A stretch of DNA of 51,369 bases from Methylobacterium sp. E-066 (GTDB lineage: Bacteria; Pseudomonadota; Alphaproteobacteria; Rhizobiales; Beijerinckiaceae). Location: assembly GCF_022829635.1 (NCBI RefSeq), contig NZ_JAKSYO010000127.1, positions 1-51,369 of the forward strand. The letters run 5' to 3'. The notes beneath the pieces are model-generated. The model was given only the letters and a program-made list of their open reading frames with translations. It was not told the origin of the DNA and did no database searches. Every line of letters starts with the position of its first letter. Position 1 is the stretch's first letter. Positions 38,308-46,288 of this stretch are shown here, piece by piece. The translations under genes and the position numbers were made by a program.

Positions 38308-39312
38308 TCAAACCTCGTCGTAGACGACTTCGAGGGACGGCTTGGTCACGTGCGCGACGCCGCACATATCCTCATGGGTCGCCGGGACCAGGACCACGTC
38401 GCGGCCGGTCACGTCGCTGGAGAACAGGCCGAGCAGCCCGTCCTGCGTCAGCGGCGTCGGCCGGTGCGGCGCGGACGTGGCGACGTTGGCGGCGAGGTCC
38501 GAGAACAGGCTGCCCCAGCGGCTCTCCGGCCGGCCGATGATCTCGTAATTGGCGCTCTTGCGGCGGATGTCGTCGTCGGCCGGGATCGAGGCCAGGACCG
38601 GGATGCCGGCGGCGTCCGCGAAGGCCTGGGCCTCGCCGGTGCCGTCGTCCTTGTTGATCACCAGGCCGCCGACGCCGACATTGCCGCCGAGCTTGCGGAA
38701 ATACTCCACCGCCGAGCAGACGTTGTTGGCAACGTAGAGCGACTGCAGGTCGTTCGAGCCGACGACGATGACCTTCTGGCACATGTCCCGGGCGATCGGC
38801 AGGCCGAAGCCGCCGCAGACCACGTCGCCCAGGAAGTCCAGGAGGACGAAGTCGAAACCCCAATCGTGGAAGCCGAGCTTTTCCAGCAGCTCGAAGCCGT
38901 GGATGATACCCCGGCCGCCGCAGCCGCGCCCGACCTCCGGGCCGCCGAGTTCCATGGCGTAGACGCCGTCGCGCTTGAAGCAGACATCGCCGATCGCCAC
39001 CGGCTCGCCGGCGAGCTTCTTTCGGGTCGAGGTCTCGATGATGGTCGGGCAGGCCTTGCCGCCGAACAGGAGCGAGGTGGTGTCGCTCTTCGGATCGCAG
39101 CCGATCAGCAAGACCTTCTTGCCCTGCTGGGCCATCATGTAGCTGAGATTGGCAAGCGTGAACGACTTGCCGATGCCGCCCTTGCCGTAGATCGCGATGA
39201 TCTGCGTTTCTTTCTTCACGGGGGCGGTCGAGACCGCATCCGGCTCAATCGCCGCTTCGGCGCGGAGCTGGGTGGCCTGATCGAGGGCGGCCTTGTTGAG
39301 CTGAACGTTCAC
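38308..39312 (-). CDS. bchX: Chlorophyllide a reductase iron protein subunit X
   Basis: A 334-aa NifH-like ATPase that passes electrons to BchY-BchZ. The P-loop is YGKGGIGKS at 42-50; the switch region has GCDPKSDTT, and the cluster Cys pair is in GRGCGGRGI (near 131) and VVCGGFGLP (near 164), each close to the expected position. An N-terminal extension of about 35 residues precedes the nucleotide-binding core. The ATG overlaps the bchC stop by 4 bp (ATGA). Confidence 0.98.
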   Translation of the reverse strand: MNVQLNKAALDQATQLRAEAAIEPDAVSTAPVKKETQIIAIYGKGGIGKSFTLANLSYMMAQQGKKVLLIGCDPKSDTTSLLFGGKACPTIIETSTRKKLAGEPVAIGDVCFKRDGVYAMELGGPEVGRGCGGRGIIHGFELLEKLGFHDWGFDFVLLDFLGDVVCGGFGLPIARDMCQKVIVVGSNDLQSLYVANNVCSAVEYFRKLGGNVGVGGLVINKDDGTGEAQAFADAAGIPVLASIPADDDIRRKSANYEIIGRPESRWGSLFSDLAANVATSAPHRPTPLTQDGLLGLFSSDVTGRDVVLVPATHEDMCGVAHVTKPSLEVVYDEV

Positions 39313-40247
39313 GCGGCGTCCCTCCAGTCGAGGATCATCTTCAGGCAGGCGGGATCGGCGAAGGCTTGGCGATAGGCGTCCGGGGCCTGAGCCGCCGGGG
39401 CGCGGTGGGTGATCAGCCCGTCGAGGGAGAGGCGGCCGCCCTCGATCAGCGCCGTGACCGCGGCGAGATCCTCGGGACGGAACTCGGCCGAGATCCGGAT
39501 CCGGGCCTCCCGCATGAAGGCCGGTGGGAAGGCGAAGGACAGGGGCGCCTCGTAGAAGCCGGCGAGCACAATCTCGCCGCCGGGCGCCAGGCGGGCGATC
39601 AGCCCGTCGAGGCCGGACGCATCGCCGCTGACATCGGTGATCACCGCGTAATCGCGCCGGGAATCGTCCTCCGGTGCCAGCACCGTGTAGCCGGGGGCGC
39701 CTTCGCGGCGAGCCGGGTCCAGCTCCCAGACGGTCGGCTCGGCACCGGCGGCGAGCGTGAGGCGCGCCAGCAGACGCCCCAGCACACCGTGCCCCACGAT
39801 CAGCGGCTTCGCTCCGGCGGAGAGGCCGCCGAGCGCCCGGTAGGCCGTGGCCGCGAGTGCGATCAGGCAGGCCGTGTCACCGAGAGCCGGGTCCACCGGC
39901 ACGAGGCGGGCAGCCGGGGCGATGAGGTGCGAGGCCGCGCCGCCGAACAGGCCACGGATTGCACCGAAGCAGCGGGCACCCGGGACGAAGACGGTCTGGC
40001 CGACGCGGACCGGCGCATCGGCGGCGGCTTCGACCACCGTGCCGACCGACTCGTAGCCCGGGACCAGGGGGTAGCCCATGCCGGGGAACGGCGGCATGCG
40101 GCCCGACCAGAGAAGACGCTCGGTTCCGGTGCTGATCCCGGTCCAGGCCACCGCCACGACCGCGTCGGCGGCGCTGGCAGGTGTCAGGGCCAGGCGATTG
40201 AGCGCCAAGTGCTCCGGACGTTCGAAGATGACGGCAAGAGCGTCCAT
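39309..40247 (-). CDS. bchC: 3-hydroxyethyl bacteriochlorophyllide a dehydrogenase
   Basis: A 312-aa medium-chain dehydrogenase-like protein that oxidises the 3-hydroxyethyl group of bacteriochlorophyllide to acetyl. Features: GroES-like N-terminal region ([31 protein letters not shown]), Rossmann core ([20 protein letters not shown]) and a C-terminal [18 protein letters not shown]. No zinc-binding Cys cluster is visible, usual for BchC. First gene of bchCXYZ-puf; upstream lies a perfect TGT-N12-ACA palindrome, so PpsR control is likely. Confidence 0.96.
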   Translation of the reverse strand: MDALAVIFERPEHLALNRLALTPASAADAVVAVAWTGISTGTERLLWSGRMPPFPGMGYPLVPGYESVGTVVEAAADAPVRVGQTVFVPGARCFGAIRGLFGGAASHLIAPAARLVPVDPALGDTACLIALAATAYRALGGLSAGAKPLIVGHGVLGRLLARLTLAAGAEPTVWELDPARREGAPGYTVLAPEDDSRRDYAVITDVSGDASGLDGLIARLAPGGEIVLAGFYEAPLSFAFPPAFMREARIRISAEFRPEDLAAVTALIEGGRLSLDGLITHRAPAAQAPDAYRQAFADPACLKMILDWRDAA

Positions 40248-40302
40248 GACTGGAATAATCCGCCCTGTGTTTTGCGACTCTCGCTTTGGCGAAACCGCTA
40301 TG

Positions 40303-40320
40303 TGTCATCCTAGATAGACA
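40303..40320. promoter_or_regulatory. PpsR/CrtJ-type palindrome upstream of bchC
   Basis: TGT-N12-ACA matches the PpsR/CrtJ consensus exactly, and the flanking bases extend it to TGTGTC-N10-GACACA (40301-40322). It starts 56 bp upstream of the bchC ATG. A one-mismatch copy (CGT-N12-ACA) follows at 40329-40346 after exactly 8 bp, the spacing known for cooperative CrtJ binding. Confidence 0.8.
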
Positions 40321-40328
40321 CAATGGCG

Positions 40329-40346
40329 CGTCAAGTCATTCTTACA
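40329..40346. promoter_or_regulatory. Second, degenerate PpsR half-site pair upstream of bchC
   Basis: CGT-N12-ACA deviates from the consensus by one base and lies 8 bp from the perfect site. It abuts the stop codon of crtF (40347), so the site is squeezed between crtF and bchC. Confidence 0.6.
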
Positions 40347-41465
40347 TTAACGCGCGTCTTTCTGCGCGATGATCAGGCGTGTGAGGAGCGGACGACGGGT
40401 CCGGTGCTCGCGCGCGGTCGCAAAACCCGCCCTGCGCAGCATGGCGTGCAGCTCCTCGGCGCGGCGCGGACGGCCCGAGCCCATGGCGAGGAGGTAGAAT
40501 CCGAAATACGCATCCCCGACCGGCTCGGCGCCTCGCGTGCCCGCCATCGGCTCCGCCAGGATCAGCGTTCCGCCGGGCGGCAGCGCCGCGTGCACGGCCT
40601 TGAGCAGGGCCAGCGCCGGCCCGTCATCGTGATCGTGGACGATCCGAACCAGGGACATCGTGTCGGCACCGGCCGGCAGGCCGTCGTGGAAGCTGCCGCC
40701 GCGGCAGGCGATGCGCTCGGCCAAACCCGCCTGCGCCAGCCGCTCGGCGGCGCGACCGGCCACGGCCGGAAGGTCGAACAGGGTCAATTGCAGGGCGTCA
40801 TGCCGGGCCGCGACCGCTTGGAGGAACGCCCCCTCGCCGCCGCCGACATCCATCAGGTGCCGGCTCCGCGAGAGGTCGCAGGCATCGAGCACGTCGTCGG
40901 CGATCAGCGCCTGCGACGAACCCATCAGCCCGCCATAGGGCGCCACCGAGGCCGCGTCGGCGGCCTTGCCGGCGGCGTAGGGCCAGTAGCGCGCGAGCCG
41001 GGTCGGGTCCGCCGTTCCGCGCAGGAGCGCCACCGGATCCGCCAGGTCGGCGTAGAGCAGCGCGTGGTGCTCCACCATCGCACTGACGCCGGGATTGCCC
41101 GTGAGCGCGGCGCCGAGATCGGCAAGGCCGAAGCGATCGCCCGGCAGCGCGCGGACGAGGTCCAGGGAGGCGGCGGCGCGCAGCAGGCAGCGCGCGTTCT
41201 CGACCGGCAGGTCGAGGCGGCGCGCCAGCCCGTCGAGGGTCAGCGGCCCCTCGGCCAGGATCCGGAACAGGTCGAGGCGGATGCAGGCCGTCAGCACCTG
41301 CGCGTAGACGAAGCCGGCGCAGAGATCGAACAGCGCCCGGGTGTTCTTCCGGGCGATGCCCCGGGTCAGGGGAAAGCCCGCTGCCCAGCGCTGGAAGCGC
41401 GGGCTCGCCACCAGGCGGTTCCGCCAGCCGAGCCAGCGGTCCCGGAGCGAAGCCCGAGGGGCCAA
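40347..41465 (-). CDS. crtF: Demethylspheroidene/hydroxyneurosporene O-methyltransferase
   Basis: A 372-aa SAM-dependent methyltransferase of the acetylserotonin O-methyltransferase fold that methylates the tertiary hydroxyl made by CrtC in spheroidene or spirilloxanthin-type carotenoids. An N-terminal helical dimerisation domain (about 1-170, LVASPRFQRWAAGFPLTRGI) precedes the SAM domain with HLMDVGGGEGAFLQA near 210 and LVRIVHDHDDGPA near 290, matching the catalytic His region of the family. The start codon appears to be TTG 41465, with no strong Shine-Dalgarno; no ATG lies closer in frame. It is the second gene of crtEF, 32 bp after crtE. Confidence 0.93.
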   Translation of the reverse strand: MAPRASLRDRWLGWRNRLVASPRFQRWAAGFPLTRGIARKNTRALFDLCAGFVYAQVLTACIRLDLFRILAEGPLTLDGLARRLDLPVENARCLLRAAASLDLVRALPGDRFGLADLGAALTGNPGVSAMVEHHALLYADLADPVALLRGTADPTRLARYWPYAAGKAADAASVAPYGGLMGSSQALIADDVLDACDLSRSRHLMDVGGGEGAFLQAVAARHDALQLTLFDLPAVAGRAAERLAQAGLAERIACRGGSFHDGLPAGADTMSLVRIVHDHDDGPALALLKAVHAALPPGGTLILAEPMAGTRGAEPVGDAYFGFYLLAMGSGRPRRAEELHAMLRRAGFATAREHRTRRPLLTRLIIAQKDAR

Positions 41466-41497
41466 GGTTGCGCCGGAGCGCGGAACCGAGCCGGCGG

Positions 41498-42367
41498 TCA
41501 GGCCGCCACCGCGCGCAGGCTCGCGGGCAGGAACAGCCGCGCCTGCGCCTCGATCTCGGCTTTGAGCTGCGCCACACCCGGACAGGCCGGGATCGCCGCC
41601 ACCGCCTCACGGGTGAGACGGGCCAGGCGATCCAGGGCGCCGTCGGTGCCGAGCAGCGCCGCGGCGTTGGGGCGCCCGAGGGTGGCGTCACGACCGGCGG
41701 GCTTGCCGATCTCCTCCTGGCGGCAGGCGACGTCGCGCAGGTCGTCCGCGACTTGGTAGGCCTCGCCCAGGCACTCACCGAGGCGCCGCCACGGCTCCGG
41801 ATCGGAGCCCGCGGCTGCCGCGCCCAGCACGGTGGCGGCGGCGAACAGGGCGCCGGTCTTGGCCTGCTGGTAGTCGCTCAGGCTGATATGGGCCTCCGAT
41901 TCCCAGGCCTGACCGGCCGCGATGCCGCTGGGCGAGCCGGCGGCGCGCCCAAGGAGGCCGACCAAGCGGGCGAGCCGGACCGGATAGGGGCCGGCGGCCC
42001 GGGCCAAGGTCTCGAAGGCCAGAACGATCAGGGCGTCGCCGGCGAGCACGGCGATCGGCTCGCCAAAGGCAACGTGCACGGTGGGTTTCTGGCGGCGCAG
42101 GGGGGCGTCGTCGAAGCAGGGCAGGTCGTCGTGGACCAGGGAGGCGCAGTGCAGCAACTCGATCGCAGCCGCCGCGGCCTCGGACGAGGCTGGGTCGTCG
42201 TCACCGCAGGCTTGGGCCACCGAGAGGCATAGGCGAGGCCGGATGCGGTGTCCGCCGGGAAAGACGGCGTAGCGCAGGGCCTCGGCCAGGAGGGGTGGCG
42301 CACCCGGCGCCTCGGCATAAGCCACGGCGCGATCCAGCGCCTGTTCGATCCGCCGGCCCGACTCCAT
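41498..42367 (-). CDS. crtE: Geranylgeranyl diphosphate synthase
   Basis: A 289-aa trans-prenyltransferase that builds C20 geranylgeranyl diphosphate, the precursor of carotenoids and of the bacteriochlorophyll tail. The first Asp-rich motif is LVHDDLPCFDDAPLRR near residue 87 and the second is QVADDLRDVA near 212; GHRIRPRLCLS and LVLAFETLARA-type helices fit the family. Length is usual. The gene is divergent from crtD across a 99-bp region holding two PpsR-type palindromes, and is co-oriented with crtF and bchC. Confidence 0.97.
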   Translation of the reverse strand: MESGRRIEQALDRAVAYAEAPGAPPLLAEALRYAVFPGGHRIRPRLCLSVAQACGDDDPASSEAAAAAIELLHCASLVHDDLPCFDDAPLRRQKPTVHVAFGEPIAVLAGDALIVLAFETLARAAGPYPVRLARLVGLLGRAAGSPSGIAAGQAWESEAHISLSDYQQAKTGALFAAATVLGAAAAGSDPEPWRRLGECLGEAYQVADDLRDVACRQEEIGKPAGRDATLGRPNAAALLGTDGALDRLARLTREAVAAIPACPGVAQLKAEIEAQARLFLPASLRAVAA

Positions 42368-42380
42368 GGCGCGCCTCCCG

Positions 42381-42398
42381 TGTTATGATCGGTTGTCA
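42381..42398. promoter_or_regulatory. Degenerate PpsR site in the crtE/crtD control region
   Basis: TGT-N12-TCA, one base off the consensus, lies exactly 8 bp from the perfect site at 42407-42424. It is closest to crtE. Confidence 0.6.
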
Positions 42399-42406
42399 GC
42401 GACAAG

Positions 42407-42424
42407 TGTCATTTCTTATTGACA
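42407..42424. promoter_or_regulatory. Perfect PpsR/CrtJ palindrome in the crtE/crtD control region
   Basis: TGT-N12-ACA, extended to GTGTC-N10-GACAC, sits 43 bp before the crtD ATG and 40 bp before the crtE ATG on the other strand. It can regulate both directions. Confidence 0.8.
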
Positions 42425-42466
42425 CTTTGCGGACCGGAGATCAATCCCAATCGGCAGGCGGACGGC

Positions 42467-44014
42467 ATGGGGTTGAGCGTGGCGCAGGAACGCGTCGTGG
42501 TGATCGGAGCCGGGATCGGCGGTCTGGCCGCCGCCCTACGGTTGGCGCATGCCGGGCTATCGGTCACGGTGGTTGAGCGCGCCGCCCGGCCGGGCGGCAA
42601 GATGGCGCGCGTGCCGGTCGGCGAATTCGCCGTCGAAACCGGCCCGACCGTGTTCACGATGCGCTGGGTCTTCGAAGAATTGTTCGCCGAGGCCGGTGCT
42701 CGCTTCGCAGACCATGCGCAGCTGACGCCCGCGAGCCTGCTGGCCCGGCACGCCTGGACGAAAGACGCGCGGTTGGACCTGTTCGCCGACCCGGACGCCT
42801 CGGCAGCGGCGATTGCCGATTTCGCCGGGCCCCGGGAGGCCGATGGCTACCGCCGATTCTGCGCCCGCTCGGCCGAGGTCTACCGGACCCTGGAAGGTCC
42901 GTTCATCCGCGAGGGCCGGACCAGCCCGACCGGCCTGGCGCAGCGGGTCGGGATCTCGGGTCTCGGCGACCTCTGGCGCATCCAGCCCTTCGCGACGCTG
43001 TGGTCGGCGCTCGGCACGTTCTTCCGCGATCCCCGGCTGCTGCAGCTGTTCGGGCGCTACGCGACCTATTGCGGCGCCTCGCCGTTCACCGCGCCGGCGA
43101 CGCTGATGCTGGTCGCCCATGTCGAGCAGGCGGGGGTCTGGACCGTGGCGGGCGGCATGAGCGCGCTCGCCGGGGCGGTGGCGGATCTGGCCGCGGAGCG
43201 CGGTGCCGCGTTCCGCTACGGCGCGCATGTCGAGCGGATCGTCACCGAAGGCGGCCGGGTCTCCGGGGTTGTCCTAGCCGACGGCGAAAAAATCCCGGCG
43301 GAAACCATCGTCTGCAACGCCGATGCGGCGGCGCTCGGCGCGGGGCTGTTCGGCCCGGACGCGGCGCCCATGGGCGAGCGGCTGGCGCCGGCCGAGCGCT
43401 CGCTCTCGGCCGTCACCCTGTGCACGGCGGCGATCCCGCAGGGCTTCCCGCTGGCCCACCACACCGTGTTCTTCTCGGCCGATTACCGGGGCGAGTTCGA
43501 CACGATCCTGCGGCAGCGCCGCCTGCCCGACGACCCGACCATCTACATCTGCGCGCAGGACCGGACCGAGACGGGCGCCCCGCCCGCCGGGCCGGAACGC
43601 CTGCTGATGCTCGTCAACGCCCCGGCCGACGGCCGGGAGCGCCCGCTGACGCCCTCGGAGATCGCCCGATGCGAGACGAATCTGAATCGCCGGCTGGAAG
43701 CCTGCGGGCTGACCTTCGCGGAGACCTTGCCCCCGGTGGTCACGAGCCCGGCCGGGTTCGAGGGCCGGTTTCCGGGGAGCGCGGGGGCGCTGTACGGGCG
43801 GGCGCCGCAGGGCTGGGCCTCGACCTTCAAGCGGGCGGGCGCCCGGACCGCCCTGCCGGGCCTGTACCTGGCGGGGGGCACGATCCATCCTGGCCCGGGC
43901 GTGCCGATGGCGGCGCAATCCGGCCGGCTGGCGGCGGCAGCGATCCTGCAGGACCTCGATTCGACGGCCCGGTCGCGCAGAACGGCTACGCGTGGTGGTA
44001 CGTCGATGCGGTGA
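42467..44014 (+). CDS. crtD: Methoxyneurosporene/hydroxyneurosporene 3,4-desaturase
   Basis: A 515-aa FAD-dependent desaturase of the phytoene desaturase family (CrtD), which introduces the 3,4 double bond in spheroidene and spirilloxanthin biosynthesis. The FAD-binding motif is VVVIGAGIGGLAAALRLAHA (near residue 9), then VVERAARPGGKM; the C-terminal family signature GGTIHPGPGVPMAAQSGRLA is intact. AGGCGGA precedes ATG 42467. Its final residues (SRRTATRGGTSMR) are read from the same DNA that encodes the conserved N-terminus of CrtC in another frame, so the two genes overlap. It is divergent from crtE. Confidence 0.95.
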   Translation: MGLSVAQERVVVIGAGIGGLAAALRLAHAGLSVTVVERAARPGGKMARVPVGEFAVETGPTVFTMRWVFEELFAEAGARFADHAQLTPASLLARHAWTKDARLDLFADPDASAAAIADFAGPREADGYRRFCARSAEVYRTLEGPFIREGRTSPTGLAQRVGISGLGDLWRIQPFATLWSALGTFFRDPRLLQLFGRYATYCGASPFTAPATLMLVAHVEQAGVWTVAGGMSALAGAVADLAAERGAAFRYGAHVERIVTEGGRVSGVVLADGEKIPAETIVCNADAAALGAGLFGPDAAPMGERLAPAERSLSAVTLCTAAIPQGFPLAHHTVFFSADYRGEFDTILRQRRLPDDPTIYICAQDRTETGAPPAGPERLLMLVNAPADGRERPLTPSEIARCETNLNRRLEACGLTFAETLPPVVTSPAGFEGRFPGSAGALYGRAPQGWASTFKRAGARTALPGLYLAGGTIHPGPGVPMAAQSGRLAAAAILQDLDSTARSRRTATRGGTSMR

Positions 44015-44871
44015 GCGATGACGGCCGCCAGGGGCTGACGATCATCGCGTTCATCGGCAGCGTGTTCTCGCCCTATTACGGCTGGAGCGCCGACAAGGAC
44101 CCGTTTGCCCATTGCGCCATGAACGTGGTGCTCTACGGCGACCAAAGCCGCTTCGCCATGACCGAGCGCGGCGCCAGCAGCCTGTCCCGCAGCCGCCACC
44201 ATATCGCGATCGGCCCCAGCGCCATGGCGTGGGACGGCACGGCCCTGACGGTCCGGATCGACGAGCGCGGCGCCCCCCTGCCCCGGCGGATCCGCGGCAC
44301 GGTCCGGCTCACCCCGCGCGGCTTCACCCCCGGGCCGTTCCAACTCGATCCCGGTGGGCGGCACCGCTGGTGGCCGATGGCCCCGTCCTCGCGGGTCGAA
44401 GTCGATCTCGACCAGCCCGATCTCCGCTGGACCGGGAGTGGCTATTTCGACACCAACGACGGCGACGAGCCCCTGGCCTCGGCCTTCACCCGCTGGACCT
44501 GGTGTCGGGCGGACCTGCCTGACGGCGCCGCGATTCTGTACGATGTGCGCCATCGCAACGGCGGCGGCCAGAACCTGTCGCTGCGCTTCTCCCACGACGG
44601 CAGCCGCCGCGAGATCCGCCCGCCGCTGGCCGCGACCCTGCCGGCCACGTCGTTCTGGCGCATGCCCCGGGAGACCCGCAGCGACGACGGCCGCTCCCGG
44701 GTGCTCACCACCTTCGAGGACACGCCGTTCTATTCGCGCTCCCTGCTCGCCTCGACGCTCGGCGGCGAGCCCGTGCGGGCGGTGCACGAGAGTCTTTCGC
44801 TGGACCGGTTCCGCAACCCGCTGGTGCAGCTGATGCTGCCGTTCCGCATGCCGCGGCCCTATGCGGGGTGA
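43951..44871 (+). CDS. crtC: Carotenoid 1,2-hydratase (hydroxyneurosporene synthase); start codon unresolved
   Basis: CrtC adds water to the psi-end of acyclic carotenoids. Homology begins at GPRFDGPVAQNGYAWWYVDA (about 43951) and continues with SDDGRQGLTIIAFIGSVFSP and YYGWSADKDPFAHCAMNVVL to the typical end LDRFRNPLVQLMLPFR. About 306 residues follow from here. There is no ATG, GTG or TTG in this frame between 43669 (an ATG 94 codons deep inside crtD) and 44011 (a GTG after the conserved YAWWYVDA block). The true start may be a non-canonical codon, an extended start at 43669, or a truncated start. Start given is the homology start. It overlaps crtD by 64 bp. Confidence 0.9.
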   Translation, partial: GPRFDGPVAQNGYAWWYVDAVSDDGRQGLTIIAFIGSVFSPYYGWSADKDPFAHCAMNVVLYGDQSRFAMTERGASSLSRSRHHIAIGPSAMAWDGTALTVRIDERGAPLPRRIRGTVRLTPRGFTPGPFQLDPGGRHRWWPMAPSSRVEVDLDQPDLRWTGSGYFDTNDGDEPLASAFTRWTWCRADLPDGAAILYDVRHRNGGGQNLSLRFSHDGSRREIRPPLAATLPATSFWRMPRETRSDDGRSRVLTTFEDTPFYSRSLLASTLGGEPVRAVHESLSLDRFRNPLVQLMLPFRMPRPYAG

Positions 44872-44878
44872 TTTTTTT
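44844..44878 (+). terminator. Possible terminator at the end of crtC
   Basis: A 6-bp stem CCGCAT / ATGCGG with an 11-base loop straddles the crtC C-terminus and is followed, after GGTGA, by seven T residues (44872-44878). Short but well placed for the crtDC operon. Confidence 0.5.
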
Positions 44879-44922
44879 GGATGTGGGAATGCGCGCGATC
44901 CGGGCGGATGCCTCATAACCCG

Positions 44923-44966
44923 CCCCGTCATTCCGGGGTGGCGAAGCGGAGCCCGGAATGATGGGG
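44923..44966. repeat. Palindromic repeat (CCCCGTCATTCCGGG type)
   Basis: CCCCGTCATTCCGGG and CCCGGAATGATGGGG face each other (one mismatch in the outer stem) around GTGGCGAAGCGGAG. The core GTCATTCCGGG with a CGAAGCGGAG loop is a frequent intergenic hairpin class in alphaproteobacteria. One copy here. Confidence 0.7.
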
Positions 44967-45091
44967 TGTCTGACTTACGTGTGCGCACAAGTCTGACCGC
45001 GCTGGAAAGACGAGCTCCAGCAATGCAGCGGCTTTCCAGACATCTTCGTAAGTCGCGAACATATCCTCAGCCCCGAACCTCCCACCCTCCC

Positions 45092-45202
45092 CCTCATCCT
45101 GAGGTGCCGCAGCGAAGCGGAGGCCTCGAAGGAGCCCTCCAGATAGCTCCGCGATCCCTGGAAGCCTCCTTCGAGGCTGCTGCGCAGCACCTAAGGATGA
45201 GG
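45092..45202. repeat. Dispersed palindromic intergenic repeat, copy 2
   Basis: A 111-bp element with ends CCTCATCCTGAGG and CCTAAGGATGAGG (one mismatch) and internal CCTCGAAGGAGCCCTCCA paired with TGGAAGCCTCCTTCGAGG. It is a diverged relative of the copy at 10031-10153; differences lie mainly in the loops and the right-hand side arm, and compensatory changes keep stems. Confidence 0.85.
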
Positions 45203-45236
45203 GGGTGGGTGGGATCTCGGATTGATCGAGACGCGA

Positions 45237-45977
45237 TCAGAGGCGACCCAGAACCTTCGTCTGCGGTTCCTGAAGGCTCTTCCAGAGCGAAACACCCTTC
45301 GACCAGGACGGCATGTCCTCGATGCGGACCGACGCCGGATCCTGCGCATAGGCTTTCGATTTCTCGAGCTCACCCCAGGCTTTGACGAAGTGGTTGACGG
45401 CCGGGTCGTCGGTTTCGACGCTCAGGGCGGCACGCCCCTGGTGCCGCTCCTTCGCGAGGCTCTGATACTGCACCTGCGCCGCGGCGCGCTTCTGCGCCCA
45501 GTCCAGGGAGGCTTTTTCCTCCGGGCCGGCGCCGTCCAGAACGGTGATCGTCGCCTTGGCGGCCGCCGCCGCATCGGTGCCGCGGGGATTGGCGGTGCGG
45601 GACGCGCGCGCCGCGATGGACGCCACCTCGGATTTGGCCGCCTTCACCTCCGTCGCGGAGAACAGGCCGCCGTGATTGGTGGCGATGGCGTAGAGCGCGC
45701 GGCGGTCGAGCGTCTGGATGCGAATGGTGCCGTGCCAATCCTGGTCGGTGGTGGCGGCATCGGCCACCTTGCCGAGCTTCTGATAGCCGGCATCCAGAAA
45801 TTTTCGCGCATCGACGGCGACCTGCGAGAATGATTTCTTGTCCGCGTCCGTCGTCGTGGTCGACTGCGTGGTGGTCGTCCGGGTGCGCCGATCCAAGGTT
45901 GAAGGCGTGGACGTTTTCGTCGTCTCCGCGTGCGGATGATAGGAGCTGCCTACGTATTTCAGGAACGCTGAAAACAC
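45237..45977 (-). CDS. Hypothetical protein
   Basis: A 246-aa protein of unknown function. The first 45 residues are polar and Thr-rich with a run of TTTTQSTTTT; the rest is mostly helical and Ala/Lys-rich, with ALYAIATNHGGLFSATEVKA near residue 93 and a Trp/Asp/Lys-rich end (EDMPSWSKGVSLWKSLQEPQ). No signal peptide or membrane segment is seen. The Asn-His-Gly-Gly stretch and alanine repeats do not match a domain I know. It is flanked on both sides by palindromic repeats. Composition differs slightly from neighbours (more Thr, Lys), which might hint at transfer. Confidence 0.75.
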   Translation of the reverse strand: MFSAFLKYVGSSYHPHAETTKTSTPSTLDRRTRTTTTQSTTTTDADKKSFSQVAVDARKFLDAGYQKLGKVADAATTDQDWHGTIRIQTLDRRALYAIATNHGGLFSATEVKAAKSEVASIAARASRTANPRGTDAAAAAKATITVLDGAGPEEKASLDWAQKRAAAQVQYQSLAKERHQGRAALSVETDDPAVNHFVKAWGELEKSKAYAQDPASVRIEDMPSWSKGVSLWKSLQEPQTKVLGRL

Positions 45978-46288
45978 GATGATTCTCCCGCGAACAATTT
46001 TTCGCTATCAATCAGCCGAGGCCAAGATCAAACCGAGGACAATGCTCGGCGCTGCTTGGCACATAATCAGCCAAGGGAATGCTTTTTAAAAATAGGGTTT
46101 TGAGGTGGCTATCTGAGAACTTGATATCATCGGGACACGACGTGGTGTCGATGTCAAGAAGAACGCTGCACCGTCATTGCGAGCGCAGCGAAGCAACCTA
46201 GGGAAACGCCACATTGGGAGGTCGCGCGCCGCACTGGGTTGCTTCGCTGCGCTCGCAATGACGGCGTGCGGCTTCCTGGGACGGGAGC
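45978..46288. other. Intergenic region with a perfect palindromic repeat
   Basis: 311 bp, comparatively AT-rich at 45990-46140, holding the 94-bp inverted repeat at 46171-46264. No gene is supported. Confidence 0.55.
46171..46264. repeat. Perfect 28-bp inverted repeat element
   Basis: Arms of 28 bp (beginning CCGTCATTGCGAGCGCAGCG and its full complement) flank a 38-bp centre. The arm sequence belongs to a palindrome class (GTCATTGCGAGCGCAGCGAAGC) seen in many alphaproteobacterial genomes. It ends 25 bp past the stop of the GT87-like gene and could also act as its terminator. Confidence 0.8.

Larger units (their letters stand above)
44872..45236. other. Palindrome-rich intergenic region
   Basis: 365 bp containing the hairpin at 44923-44966 and the palindromic repeat at 45092-45202. 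No gene is supported. Confidence 0.6.

Noticed and set aside
36847..39375. 842-residue plus-strand open frame opposite bchY and bchX
   Set aside because: Low-complexity antisense translation; the minus strand encodes recognisable BchX and BchY.
43669..43950. Long CrtC N-terminal extension beginning at ATG 43669
   Set aside because: It would add about 94 residues of crtD-overlapping low-complexity sequence unlike known CrtC; kept as a possibility in the finding, not annotated as the start.
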